From: Holacanthus passer | Lineage: Eukaryota; Chordata; Actinopteri; Pomacanthidae | Length of the DNA stretch: 64,000 nt | Assembly: GCA_025331565.1 (NCBI GenBank) | Contig: JAFREQ010000061.1 | Coordinates: 2,757,501-2,821,500, forward strand | Direction: 5' to 3' | The notes under the pieces: model-generated | What the model was told of the DNA's origin: nothing | Seen by the model: only the letters and a program-made list of their open reading frames with translations | Database searches by the model: none | In this document: in pieces, positions 13,176-22,172 of the stretch | How the letters are laid out: each line of letters begins with the position of its first letter | Numbering within the stretch: the first letter of the stretch is position 1 | Position numbers and translations under genes: made by a program

Positions 13176-13579
13176 GACTTAAACACACAGTAGATGGTCT
13201 AAGGTGTCAAGAAGCAGACTTCCAAAAGGCAGGTGAAAAAGGTCACTTTAAATGCCCTTTAAGGGAGTAAAACAGAAACAGGTACTCACTTTCTGGATTT
13301 GCTTTTGAATCAAAAAAATGTGACACAAACTATGAAGCTTCTTATTTCATAGGATAAAGCTGATTATTTAATTATCCACCGTTCGAATGACGTTTTTTTT
13401 TGCCTCTCAAACAGCCGCCTGTTGCTGCTTCCTTCTTCCAAAAAAATGCCTTGCTGCTGTGAAATCAACTGCATTTCTATCACTTTTGGTGTATTTGCAA
13501 TCAACCACATCCTGCTCACTACACAAAATATTTAGAGGCCTTTCACTAACATGACTTTACCATATTGATGCGGCGATGT

Positions 13580-13597
13580 AAAAAAAAAAAAAAAAAA
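13580..13597. repeat. Poly(A) run
   Basis: Eighteen A followed by GTGGT and another eight A. No retroposed body precedes it. Confidence 0.9.
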
Positions 13598-13892
13598 GTG
13601 GTAAAAAAAAGTGGTAAAAGTGTGTTGATGTACAACAAAAGTGTGCAGCAGATGGACATCTGACCCCCCACAGAAGTTTGTTTTGACCAAAGGTGGCAGC
13701 GTCACTGCCAGCGAGCCGGAGCCAGCCTTTATTTTATCACACATTGAGTGTGAAGGACAGTTTCCCAAAATGTCCTCTCGGAGCTTTCTCTCTATCACAT
13801 CGCCTCCCACATCTCTCCGCTGCACCCTCCGTCTGTCACCCCCACTTCTCACCTGTCACCCCCCTCACCTCACAACCAAACACCCTCCATCC

Positions 13893-13914
13893 TTTTTTTT
13901 TTTTTTTTTTTTTT
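13893..13914. repeat. Poly(T) run
   Basis: Twenty-two T. No adjacent sequence on either strand looks retroposed. Confidence 0.9.
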
Positions 13915-14318
13915 GGGAAAAAATGAAATAATTTTGTTGTGGGGTCCCCGGGCGGTTTTGTAATTTCATGCCTGTGTATGATAATTTTATGCTGTCCTGC
14001 GTCGCGTAACTCAGGGCTGCCAAATGCTGACAGGTGATAAATACGATCTTTTCCGCCTCGTGTGCAACAGACCTGAAAAAAAAAGACAGACAGGAGGGGG
14101 TCTGGGGTTTGGGAGCTGAGGGTTTGGTAGAGGGTGGTTCCTATTGCAGGAGGCCTTGGTGGAGGCAGCGTGCACAGCAGTGTCGCCGCTGTTGGAGCAA
14201 TTTCACGGCCTGCCCACCCCACCTTCCCTCACCCACACACTTTCATTCACTTACAACCTGCCTCCACACGTCTCCCTTATCTCTCTTTCCCTCTCTCTCT
14301 TCCCCCCATCTTTTTCCA

Positions 14319-14335
14319 TCTCTCTCTCTCTCTCC
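14319..14335. repeat. Short (CT)n in pyrimidine-rich DNA
   Basis: About eight CT units inside a pyrimidine-rich stretch at 14200-14365. Confidence 0.85.
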
Positions 14336-15442
14336 TGTCTTTCCCCTTCCTCCGTCCTCCTATGCCCAGGAGAGACTGAGAGGACAGGAACCTTCAGGTA
14401 GCCTTGAACAGCAGGGATAGCGATCAGTGCGTTTTTTGCTACTCTCAGGAATCACAGGAAATAAACAAGCAGACAGTTTGCGGAGGGGCAGTTTTCCACC
14501 CCGTCAAGGAGACATTTATGTGGTGAAGGGGCAGAAGAACAGAGAGAGGGGGAGAACAGGGAGGACAAGGAAGTGACCCAAGCGTGGAGGACTGATGGTT
14601 TTCTGAGTGACGTAATTATTCGCCTCCCTGCGTCGTGCAGTTAGAATGATGATATCCAGAGGAAAAAAAAAGGCCAGACTGTGCACACATGTCACATGTA
14701 CACAGAGAACACCATGACCTTCACATTATACCTGCGTGTCATGTGCATTATAGTTTATAGGTTAAGGCAAACACATCCTAAAGCTCCGTCGCAGGCAGCG
14801 TGCTCGACTCTCTCTACAGCAAAAATGACCTATTAGAAATTCACCTTTTTGACATAAATATATTAATTCCGTCAATGTTTTTTTTCAAAGTGCAGGTACA
14901 GGATCCTGATGGCATTTTAACTTGCAGTAATAGGAAAATTGAATATCATCATTCCTCACAGCGTATCTGTGGATTCTGCACCATGTCCAAGAAATCCACT
15001 CAATCAATCTGGAGATGTGGGTGAGGGGAGGGGTGTCTGCACCACCGAGGTTCCAAGTCATTAAGCAGCCAGAAATTAATTGACTTCACGGTGCTTATAT
15101 GGCTGAGCGTGGGTTTAACCAAGGCACAGCAGCCTCTATTAGTATTGTACTGCATGTTCGTGGAGCTGCAAAATTGTGGGGACACGGCGTGATTCAAGTC
15201 AGCAAAAAATGTGTCCCGCTGTCCCGTATAGTTTGATTAATAAGGTGATCATATAGTGATAAATCGCCTCAATGATACACTGTAAACGAAAGGTTAATAA
15301 TGTACATGCACGCATATGATCTGAGCTCATTATGCGGCAGATAGATATGTGTCAATAAATTCCGATATAACCCATAATGAGGTTTGTAGTTCATAAGATA
15401 CTTTTCCTCGTCAAAGCGCGCATGAATTGACCAGAGGCTTGT

Positions 15443-15443
<1 letters not shown>

Positions 15444-15482
<39 letters not shown>
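15444..15482. repeat. (AC)n microsatellite
   Basis: About nineteen uninterrupted AC units. Confidence 0.97.
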
Positions 15483-15484
<2 letters not shown>

Positions 15485-15583
15485 CTCGGATGAGGACCGT
15501 CCTCGAGGCTCTCTTTGACCTCTATGTTCGATCTCTCTTTCAGAATCCAATCAGGCTGAAGTCTCCAGAGGGAGAAGAGAGAG

Positions 15584-15611
15584 AGGAGGAGGAGGAGGAG
15601 GAGGAGGAGGA
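15584..15611. repeat. (GGA)n microsatellite
   Basis: Nine consecutive GGA units. They encode only a glutamate run in a spurious plus-strand frame. Confidence 0.95.
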
Positions 15612-17310
15612 AGTGAAGTTCAGGAGGAGCATGAAGTCAGAGAGCAACAGGAGCTTAACACGTACTGTATATGTCCATGCACGCCATCGGTCATGCGCTC
15701 AGGGGCAGCGGGCGCTCGCAATACAGTGCTTGATGTTTCCTGCCAAGACCGAGACAGTTCACTGGAAAGAGATGTGGAGTAATTGTATGTGTGTGTGTGT
15801 GTTGAGGGTTCTGTTTAGATCTGATCTGATTTTGTTTGCTTCACGCCACTTTGTGAATGAGAAGAAAGACTCCGGCTAGAGTCGACAATTTATGAATGAA
15901 TGGGAGGATGAAAGGGTGGACGGACGGACGGGTGGATTGAAAGGCAGCAGATAAGCAGACAAAAAGGTAAACACAGACTTCAAAGTGGTTTCTTTTCCTC
16001 CCTGTGTGAATTTTGCAATATTCTGCAGAAAAAAAATGTGAAGAAAAATATATATTTTCAAAATCTGTGACTCTTCTTGTGTCATCATTACAGGCGAGAC
16101 TCACCCGGACTGACGCAGCAGGCAGAGGAGTGGAGATGGATGTTGGGTCCGATCTGTTTCGACACTGTTTTATAGCATCTGTAACAAGATAAGCCTTCAA
16201 AATCAAAGTGTCACAGAAAGACTTTTTGAGCCGAGAAGAAATAAACAAAGACGTTGGTGTTGGTTGCAGCTGTGGACGTAGTGGGTCGTTCATTCATTGC
16301 AAGGTTGGTGGTTCGTCCATGTGTTGCCCTTGAGCAAGATACTGAACCCTGGGTTGCATCAGTGTGTGAGTGTGTGCTTTGCCTGTTAATGCAGAAAAGC
16401 ATCCATTTACATAATGTAGATCTATTATATCGTCAGGTTCATTCTCATGTCTTTTAATTCAAAACTCATCTTTGGATAAATAGGCTTAGAATAAAATAAT
16501 AACACATGATGAACCCTGAGTCTTACATATCTATATAGATCTATCTATATGACATGCAGTGAAGGATAAAAAAACCAATAATGGGATAAATCACATTTAT
16601 TTTGCATGAGAAAAATATTGCTTTATAATGTGACTTTGACCTGGACTGAGCGCAGTTACAACAGACCTGGCATGCTGGACAAATCATTAAAACTATGTCA
16701 AGGAAAAATCCCAGAGAGCTTAATAAAACAGTATGATTAAAATTCAAGCAAGGATGGTAGTTATTCCACACACAATGGCTGTCTGCTTAATATACAGTAT
16801 GCAGGCCCCAGGTCTCTTTGTCCCAGGCCTCAGCGCTTGTAAAGAGCAAGGTCTTTTTACATTTTCACCAGGTCTGAGAAAACAAGCTGCTCACACATTC
16901 ATGCTCGGCAGCAGAGGAGAGTTTTGGATGGCGGCTTGCTTCACCTCCACACTCCACGAGCTCCAGTCCACAGCACCTGAAAGCACACTTTCTTTCTTCC
17001 TCTCTCCCCGTCTGTCTGTCTTGCAGTGCACTCTGTCGCTCTCTTTCTTTTCTTCTTTCTGCGTTTCTGTCCCAGAGGCAGGTTTCACCTTCACAAAACA
17101 ACAGAAAGTCAAGCAGGTCTGAATGTCAAGGAGAGCAGCAGTCCCTCGCTCCAGAAACTTTTTTTTTTTCTTTTTCTTTCTTTTGTCTCAATAAATAAGA
17201 ATGTGTGAGTGGTTCCAGCTCCACACCTGACTGTCAGTTGGAAGGTATAGACAGGCTGAAAGGAGTTGAACTGGGAGCTCTCTCTTCAGCAGGCTGATGG
17301 AGATTTGTGA

Positions 17311-17313
<3 letters not shown>
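15612..17313. other. Non-coding stretch
   Basis: No gene is recognised. It contains a short (GT)n at 15787-15802, a teleost repeat fragment at 16291-16376, an AT palindrome-rich patch at about 16527-16550 and a T-rich run at 17158-17186. Confidence 0.5.
16291..16376 (+). repeat. Fragment of a common teleost interspersed repeat
   Basis: The words TGGTGGTTCGTCC, GCCCTTGAGCAAGATACTGA and ACCCTGGGTTGC, followed by GTGTGTGAGTGTGTG, occur in this order in a very abundant dispersed repeat of teleost genomes. Only about 85 bp are left and the copy is degenerate. I do not assign it to a named class. Confidence 0.55.

Positions 17314-17342
<29 letters not shown>
17314..17342. repeat. (GT)n at left boundary of tandem unit A
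   Basis: About fourteen GT units directly abut the left arm of repeat unit A. Confidence 0.95.
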
Positions 17343-17345
<3 letters not shown>

Positions 17346-17835
17346 CCAACAAAGCATCACTCCAGTTTGTGAAATAGTCATGAAGTTTAATCTATAGGAG
17401 TCGTGTATATAGGCACACATTTTTTTCATGACAGTCAGCACAACTATTTTTCATGCACCATGTTTAATTTTCTATGACTGAATGAAATGTTATATTTATG
17501 AAGAGCACTGGGTTTGAGGGGTGGTGGGGTGGATGTTCAACGTGCAGGGCTGTGACACCAGACTCCAGGGTTTGGGTTCGCTTTAGTTAAGTTAGGAAAA
17601 GATCATGTTTTCAGTTGAATGTCAATAAAAAATTAGTTTGTGATATGGAATCTAAAAGTTTATAATGCAATTAATGAATTATAACATAATCTATAGGATC
17701 TGTGTACATGGACACAAATTTTCCAATTGAAGGTTGAGCTGAGCGTCATGTGCCCATGTAGGCGAATCCTATAGATTAAATTTGATGACTATTTTAGGAA
17801 CTGTGATACTGGGTTGGTACAGTGTATGTGCCTGT
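17343..17835. mobile_element. Repeat unit A with long terminal inverted repeats
   Basis: First of two tandem units. The left arm (about 17343-17417) contains TTTGTGAAATAGTCA and AATCTATAGG. The right arm (about 17749-17820) contains their reverse complements, CCTATAGATT and TGACTATTTTA. A second AATCTATAGGAT box inside (17688-17715) faces the right arm and makes a tight hairpin. The centre holds a GACACCAGACTCCAGGGTTT-type segment and GGAAAAGATCATGTTTT, words I know from dispersed teleost repeats. There is no open reading frame, so it would be a non-autonomous DNA element or a TIR-bearing satellite unit. Confidence 0.7.
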
Positions 17836-17842
17836 ACTGACA

Positions 17843-17843
<1 letters not shown>

Positions 17844-17878
<35 letters not shown>
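17844..17878. repeat. (TG)n between tandem units A and B
   Basis: About seventeen TG units lie exactly between the right arm of unit A and the left arm of unit B. Confidence 0.97.
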
Positions 17879-17880
<2 letters not shown>

Positions 17881-18420
17881 AGTCAACATAGTATCACAGC
17901 AGTTTGTGAAATAGTCACAGACGTCTAATCTATAGGTTTTCTGTATACGGGCACGAATTGTCCATTTTGTTGTCTATTTTTCGAGCATCATGTTCAATTT
18001 TCTATGACTGAATGAAATATGATATTTATGGGATGTTGCAGGTGGTTGAGGTGGATGGCGGATGTTTCAACACACAGGACTGTGACACCAGAATCCAGGG
18101 TTTGGGTTCGCTCTGTTAGGAAAAGATCTTTTCAGCTCACGAAATGCTCACAATATTCGTAGGATTCACTAAGGTTATGGAAAGATCATGTTTTCACGTA
18201 AATGATGATAATTTTTTTTTTAAAAACAGCTTGTGGAAACACAAAATATAATCTGAGAGAGGATCTGTGTACATGGGCACAAATTTTCCATTTGAAGGTC
18301 GAGCTGAGCCTCACGAAAAGAACAGACAATTAGTGCCCACGTAGACGAATCCTATAGATTAAATTTGGTGACTATTTTATGAACTGCTGTGATACTGGGT
18401 TGGTACAGTATACATGCCTG
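17879..18420. mobile_element. Repeat unit B with long terminal inverted repeats
   Basis: Second tandem copy, with the same order of parts as unit A. The left arm has TATCACAGCAGTTTGTGAAA and TAATCTATAGG. The centre has GACACCAGAATCCAGGGTTT and GTTAGGAAAAGATC. An internal copy of ATCTGTGTACATGGGCAC follows, then the right arm (18332-18406) with AATCCTATAGATTAAATTTG and GAACTGCTGTGATAC. The two arms of B match better than those of A: both keep the ATCACAGCAGTT box. B also carries about 50 bp more in its centre than A. It is non-coding. Confidence 0.7.
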
Positions 18421-18440
18421 TGTGTGTGTGTGCGTGTGTG
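18420..18440. repeat. (TG)n at right boundary of tandem unit B
   Basis: About ten TG units with one CG interruption. It closes the tandem pair just as the other two TG tracts open and separate it. Confidence 0.9.
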
Positions 18441-18968
18441 CTCTGTCAGTTCCAGCACAAGGGAACTCCTAAACGGATCGGGTCACTGCTGATCACATGG
18501 CAGAGATAATGGTCCAAACAACCTTGACGAGAGTGGAAGCGGTCTCTCTATTTAATTAGAAACTTTAATATTTCATTCTCTGCTATGCCTCATTAGAGCC
18601 CTTCCATCACACCCTCCCAGGCCCATACGCACCACCACACGCTCTGTCTGTCTCCGAGGATCCTCATTGGCCAGATTTTCTGTTTCAGCGCTGAAGAATG
18701 GAGCTAAAAAGAGGGGAAAGAAATTCTTTTTGTTCACAGTTTGTCAGGAGCTGAACGCTTTTGTTTTTCCCTCAGTGTTCTACCAAAATGATTTGTTTTC
18801 AGAAGTGTTGACTGGGTTACATCAACAATGAGTTGTGCTTTCATTAGAAATATGAGATGGGAGAAAGGAAAGTGTGCGTCTGTTTTCTCTCCAGCGTTTT
18901 GTGCAGGAGAGATTTTATGATCAGAGACTTAGGCGTTAAAACAATACATTCATATTGTGGCAAGTTTG
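18441..18968. other. Spacer, nothing recognised
   Basis: Non-repetitive DNA. The only structure seen is a perfect 12-bp palindrome TTCAGCGCTGAA at 18684-18695. Confidence 0.5.
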
Positions 18969-19043
18969 AGGTCTCTCAGAGGAGGCAGTCAGAGATATAC
19001 TCTTAATCATACATGCTCTTTAATGTCTTCACACTCAGGAACA
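18969..19043 (-). repeat. LTR-like direct repeat, 3' copy
   Basis: It matches 20552-20632 in the same orientation, sharing AGGTCTCTCA, AGATATACTCTTAA, CATGCTC and AATGTCTTCACACTCAGGAA. In element orientation it follows directly on the integrase remnant, whose frame stops inside the first bases of the repeat. Differences include an indel near the AGAGG/AAGG end. Confidence 0.7.
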
Positions 19044-19666
19044 ACCTCCTAGCTGGTTAGCTGTCCCCAGCAACCATGTGTCCACAACAAAGTCTCTAAG
19101 GTGTTGGGGGAGCTGGAGTGGTCGTCGAACACGTTCAGGTGGTCCCTTAGGTGTTTCTGGAGGTGTGCCACAGGTCTGGGGCTGGTCCTCTGCCCCTAGC
19201 TCACCTTTAGATGGAGCCAGGGGTTGGTAGGGTGCAAGCCAGTCACGGTGGAGCACTACCACCTGGTTCCTCTTGATCAGCTGCACCCTGTAGACAATGT
19301 CTGACAGTCTCTCCAGAACTGTACCAGGTCCCACCCAATGGCTCATCAGTGTGGGGGAGAGACCCTTCTTCCTCTCAGGGCTGTAGATCCACACCTGTGA
19401 CCCAGGGGCAAAATCTTCCCCCTTGGAGCAAGAGTCGTAGGCCCGTTTCTGTCGGGTCCCAGCATCTGAGAGGGCCTGCCTGGTCAGTTTGTGCACCACC
19501 TGGAGCTGCTCACGAAGGTGGTAGAGGTAGGACCAAACAGTAAGTCCACAAGGGCACACAGAGCTCGTGTCCAAACATGAGGGCTGCAGGGGTGCACTTG
19601 GTAGACTCCTGGATGGCCATCCAGTACGCCCATAGGACCAAGGGCAGGTGTAGGTCCCAGTCTCAC
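19035..19666 (-). pseudogene. Ty3/Gypsy integrase C-terminal remnant
   Basis: Role of the intact family: integrase inserts element cDNA into the host genome. The minus frame 19574-19035 (179 residues) shows the linker REQLQVVHKLTRQAL at about 21-35, then PGSQVWIYSPERKKGL and the GPY/F-type module SHWVGPGTVLERL at about 79-90, then VLHRDWLAPYQPL at about 108-119. These are typical of the C-terminal domain in vertebrate Ty3/Gypsy elements. Just upstream (up to about 19666) the end of the catalytic core continues in a different frame, so at least one frameshift separates the two. The frame ends in the first bases of the LTR-like repeat. The N-terminal zinc-binding domain and most of the catalytic core are missing. 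Confidence 0.8.
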
Positions 19667-19679
19667 TGCTGGCGGCTGG

Positions 19680-20345
19680 TCAGGATAGCGAGTTGGGTGG
19701 CCAGGGTGCAGTTGAAGCGCTCAACCAACTTGTCACTCTGAGGATGAAGTGGTGTTGTCTGGGTCTTCTTAATGCCCAGCCGTTGGCAGACCTCACCGAA
19801 CACTGGCTCCGGTCACATTGCAGTTGTTCTGGGTCAAAGTTCTCAAAGCTGTGGTCATCGGTGGCAGACGATGCCTGTGGCCCACCATGGTTGCTGTCTG
19901 GAGGCCTGTTGTTGACCTCGTCCACTAAGGTGTCCCTCAGTGCCGCCACCACTGGAGCTGCTGTGTCTCGTTCCTCGACTCGCTGACAGTACTGGCATTC
20001 CTCCTCCTCACAGGGCCGTTGAGACAGTGCATCTGCATTGGTGTGGAGGCGGCCAGCCCGATGATGAATCTCTAAGTCATAATCTTGCAGCGTCTCCATC
20101 CACCGGGCTAGCTGCCCCTCAGGTTCTTTGAAGTTGAGGAGCCAGGTGAGGGATGCATGGTCAGGAACCTCTGCCCATAGAGGTATGGGTGGAAGTGGTG
20201 CAGACACAGAATGACTGCCAACAACGGGTGACACAGTAGTTCCTCTCGGGTCGGCTGAGGGAGCGGCTGAAGAGGGCGATGACCTGCTCACCTTGCTCTC
20301 CCTCCTGGGACAGCACTGCACCTTTTCCGAGCTGTTCTCTATCGT
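19680..20345 (-). pseudogene. Ty3/Gypsy RNase H and integrase-core remnant
   Basis: From about 20345 to 20230 one minus-strand frame carries the GKGAVLSQEGEQGEQVIA and FSRSLSRPERNY words of a retrotransposon RNase H domain. The reading then shifts near 20160-20230, and a second frame continues with DHASLTWLLNFKEP and RAGRLHTNADALSQRPC, the RNase H end, followed by a CQYC knuckle-like pair. After a linker the sequence jumps to the late integrase core (about 19817-19683). The zinc finger and most catalytic residues of integrase have been lost by deletion. In an intact element the enzyme removes the RNA strand during reverse transcription. This copy is dead. The family assignment is firm; the exact subfamily is not known. 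Confidence 0.8.
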
Positions 20346-20546
20346 TAAAATTGAACAAAATAACACGAATATGCGTGTGCATATTGCTGGCAGATCTATT
20401 TTCTGACCCAGAGTGCGGTCGTGACTGGTTCTGAATGAGGGCTTTATAGCAGGCAGCCGCTCGCCTATCTTCCCGGTACTGCATACTACCACTGATTCTT
20501 TTACCCGTACGCAGTACCGAACTGTACTGGCTTACTTTCACCCCTG
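20346..20546 (-). mobile_element. hAT-like transposon end nested in the relic
   Basis: In minus orientation the segment starts CAGGGGTGAAAGTAAG, a start typical of hAT-type non-autonomous transposons of fish. A subterminal hairpin follows, with arms GGTACTGCATAC (20475-20486) and GTACGCAGTACC (20507-20518, one wobble). It lies between the left LTR-like repeat copy of the element (20552-20632) and the RNase H remnant, replacing the expected leader, gag and RT. No second terminus was found, so it would be a truncated insertion. The class is uncertain. Confidence 0.4.
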
Positions 20547-20551
20547 GCTTT

Positions 20552-20632
20552 AGGTCTCTCAAGGAAAAAACAAGCAATCAAAGATATACTCTTAACCACA
20601 CATGCTCGTTAATGTCTTCACACTCAGGAACA
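20552..20632 (-). repeat. LTR-like direct repeat, 5' copy
   Basis: Partner of 18969-19043 in the same orientation. In element orientation it begins TGTTCCTGAGTG at 20632. Its inner side is cut off by the hAT-like segment, so the full LTR length is unknown. About 75 bp are shared with the other copy. Confidence 0.7.
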
Positions 20633-22032
20633 CTCATTTAACCTGCTGCACTCAAGTGAAAGGTGGTTAGATGAGTTATCAACCTCACTCATGGTTTCAA
20701 ACATTTCATCACTATAAGTTACTATAAACATTACAAAATAGCCACAAACATGCACAACAAACAATAACATGCAGAACAAGCAACAGTCAGCTATAAGAAA
20801 CACATGTAAAGAACATTCCTGACAAAAAAAGTCACAAGGCATTCTGGGAAGTCTCCACCCACTCATTCCTCAGCATGCTACAATATGCTTCTATATATGA
20901 GACGTTAAATTACAACAATACTTTTCATGAATTATTAGTAAGTAACATGAGTTTTACACCACAAATATTTTATGGAAAAACAAAATGATGTTTGCTTCCA
21001 CTTTTTTAGCTTAAAATTTATAAAATCCTTGACTACCTGTTCACCTTCTCACCTGGTTCTTGTTCACCTCCTCTCCTTTTTTATTCATGTCAACCAAAAG
21101 ACAAACATAGCAAGAATTCATATCAACATTATTCTAATTGAATAATGGCCTGTGGGCAATGCAGTCAGGAAACATCATTTTGACCTCTCACCCTCCAGTG
21201 AATATGAACAATAACATAAATAAGAAATTGTGAAACATGTACAATGTAGATATTAGTAGATATACATAACAATATGATCACAGTATTAATTTCATCAGCT
21301 GCATCAGACCCCCAGTTTCTCTAATACATTTTCAAATGTAAAATAGTATTTATACTGTGGCTTGGCTGAATACTTGATGGCGATTATTAAATGAGAGATA
21401 TCCATCTCCAGTATATCCAGCTAATCAACATGCACACACAGTTACAGTTATCCTTTCATCAAAGTTGTAAACACTGACACCCGACCCATTACACCCGACT
21501 CTGACTCTGATGGTGCTAATTTTCAAACAGCCAATGGTCAAATTCACAGTCATGACGCAAGGCAAAATTTTGCTTTGCTTTCTGTCAGAACACACATTTA
21601 CTGTTGTATTATCACAGAATTTCCCTCAAATTTATCATTGTTGACCACGTAAATGCTTCACCAGCAGCTCTGCTCCATTGTAACAAGCAATCAAACTTTA
21701 TTTTTGATAATCAATTCTTGCTGAAATGTGTCCACCCTAACATTTTTTAACATCAAACCCTATTACATTGTTGTAGCTCAGCTGGCAGTGAAAACACGCC
21801 GGCAGATATCAGAAGCTCACGTGACTCCTCCCTTTTCTCTGAGAGTCTCCCGCGGTGAGACAGGTAGAAAGAAAAAGCTTTGGCAGCAGCTGAATATTTT
21901 CCAGTGGGGGCACACAGTCTGCGGAGGCTTAAACTCTCAACGATCCACCGCTGGTTGGTCACATTATGTCTCTTCACACAGCGGCCGTTCAGGTATTCCA
22001 CTCAGCTCAACAGTTTCATAACCATCTCCGCC
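20633..22032. other. AT-rich stretch, then possible promoter-proximal DNA
   Basis: From 20633 to 21720 it is AT-rich non-coding DNA with nothing recognised. From about 21780 GC content rises. A perfect palindromic E-box TCACGTGA lies at 21817-21824, and the stretch leads without simple repeats into the candidate first coding exon at 22033. If that exon is real, this part would hold its promoter and 5' UTR. Confidence 0.35.
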
Positions 22033-22172
22033 ATGGGACCAATAAGACCTCATCTATTCTTCCTCCTTTTTATCTTTTGTCTGGCATCGCAGGGTGCTCG
22101 AGCCCGGTTAGGAGAGGGAAGGCTTTGCCCAATCACTCTCTGTCGTCCCAGAGGCCCCCCTGGCCCTGGTAA
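22033..22172 (+). CDS. Candidate first coding exon, secreted collagen-like protein
   Basis: The ATG at 22033 sits in a good context (CCGCCATGG). It opens a frame with a classical signal peptide: a short n-region with Arg, a hydrophobic core LFFLLFIFCLA at about residues 9-19, and a likely cleavage after SQGARA. A segment with two cysteines follows, then CRPRGPPGPG, a collagen-type Gly-X-Y start. Just there a plausible donor CTG/GTAATG occurs at about 22171, which would split a glycine codon (phase 1). Upstream in-frame Met codons from 21880 exist, but the signal peptide argues for 22033. I do not recognise the gene and found no second Gly-X-Y exon downstream. Chance is a real alternative. Confidence 0.25.

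Larger units (their letters stand above)
11761..15443. other. Low-complexity-rich non-coding stretch
   Basis: No gene is recognised. It holds a 200-bp polypurine tract, (CA)n, (CT)n and long A and T runs, which generate spurious serine/proline- or arginine/glutamate-rich frames on both strands. About 12960-13110 is a non-repetitive island with TAAT and TATAAATA-type words and could be regulatory. Confidence 0.5.
18969..20632 (-). mobile_element. Deleted Ty3/Gypsy LTR retrotransposon relic
   Basis: On the minus strand this interval carries, in order, remnants of the RNase H end of pol, a short linker, and pieces of integrase including its C-terminal part. It is flanked by direct repeats of about 75-81 bp (20552-20632 and 18969-19043) that begin TGTTCCTGAGTG in element orientation, as an LTR should. 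Gag, protease, reverse transcriptase and most of the integrase core are absent and the rest is split by frameshifts, so it cannot be active. A matching target-site duplication was not found. Confidence 0.8.

Noticed and set aside
14974..14990. REST/RE1-like half site TTCTGCACCATGTCCAA
   Set aside because: Only the first half fits the consensus; the second half does not match.
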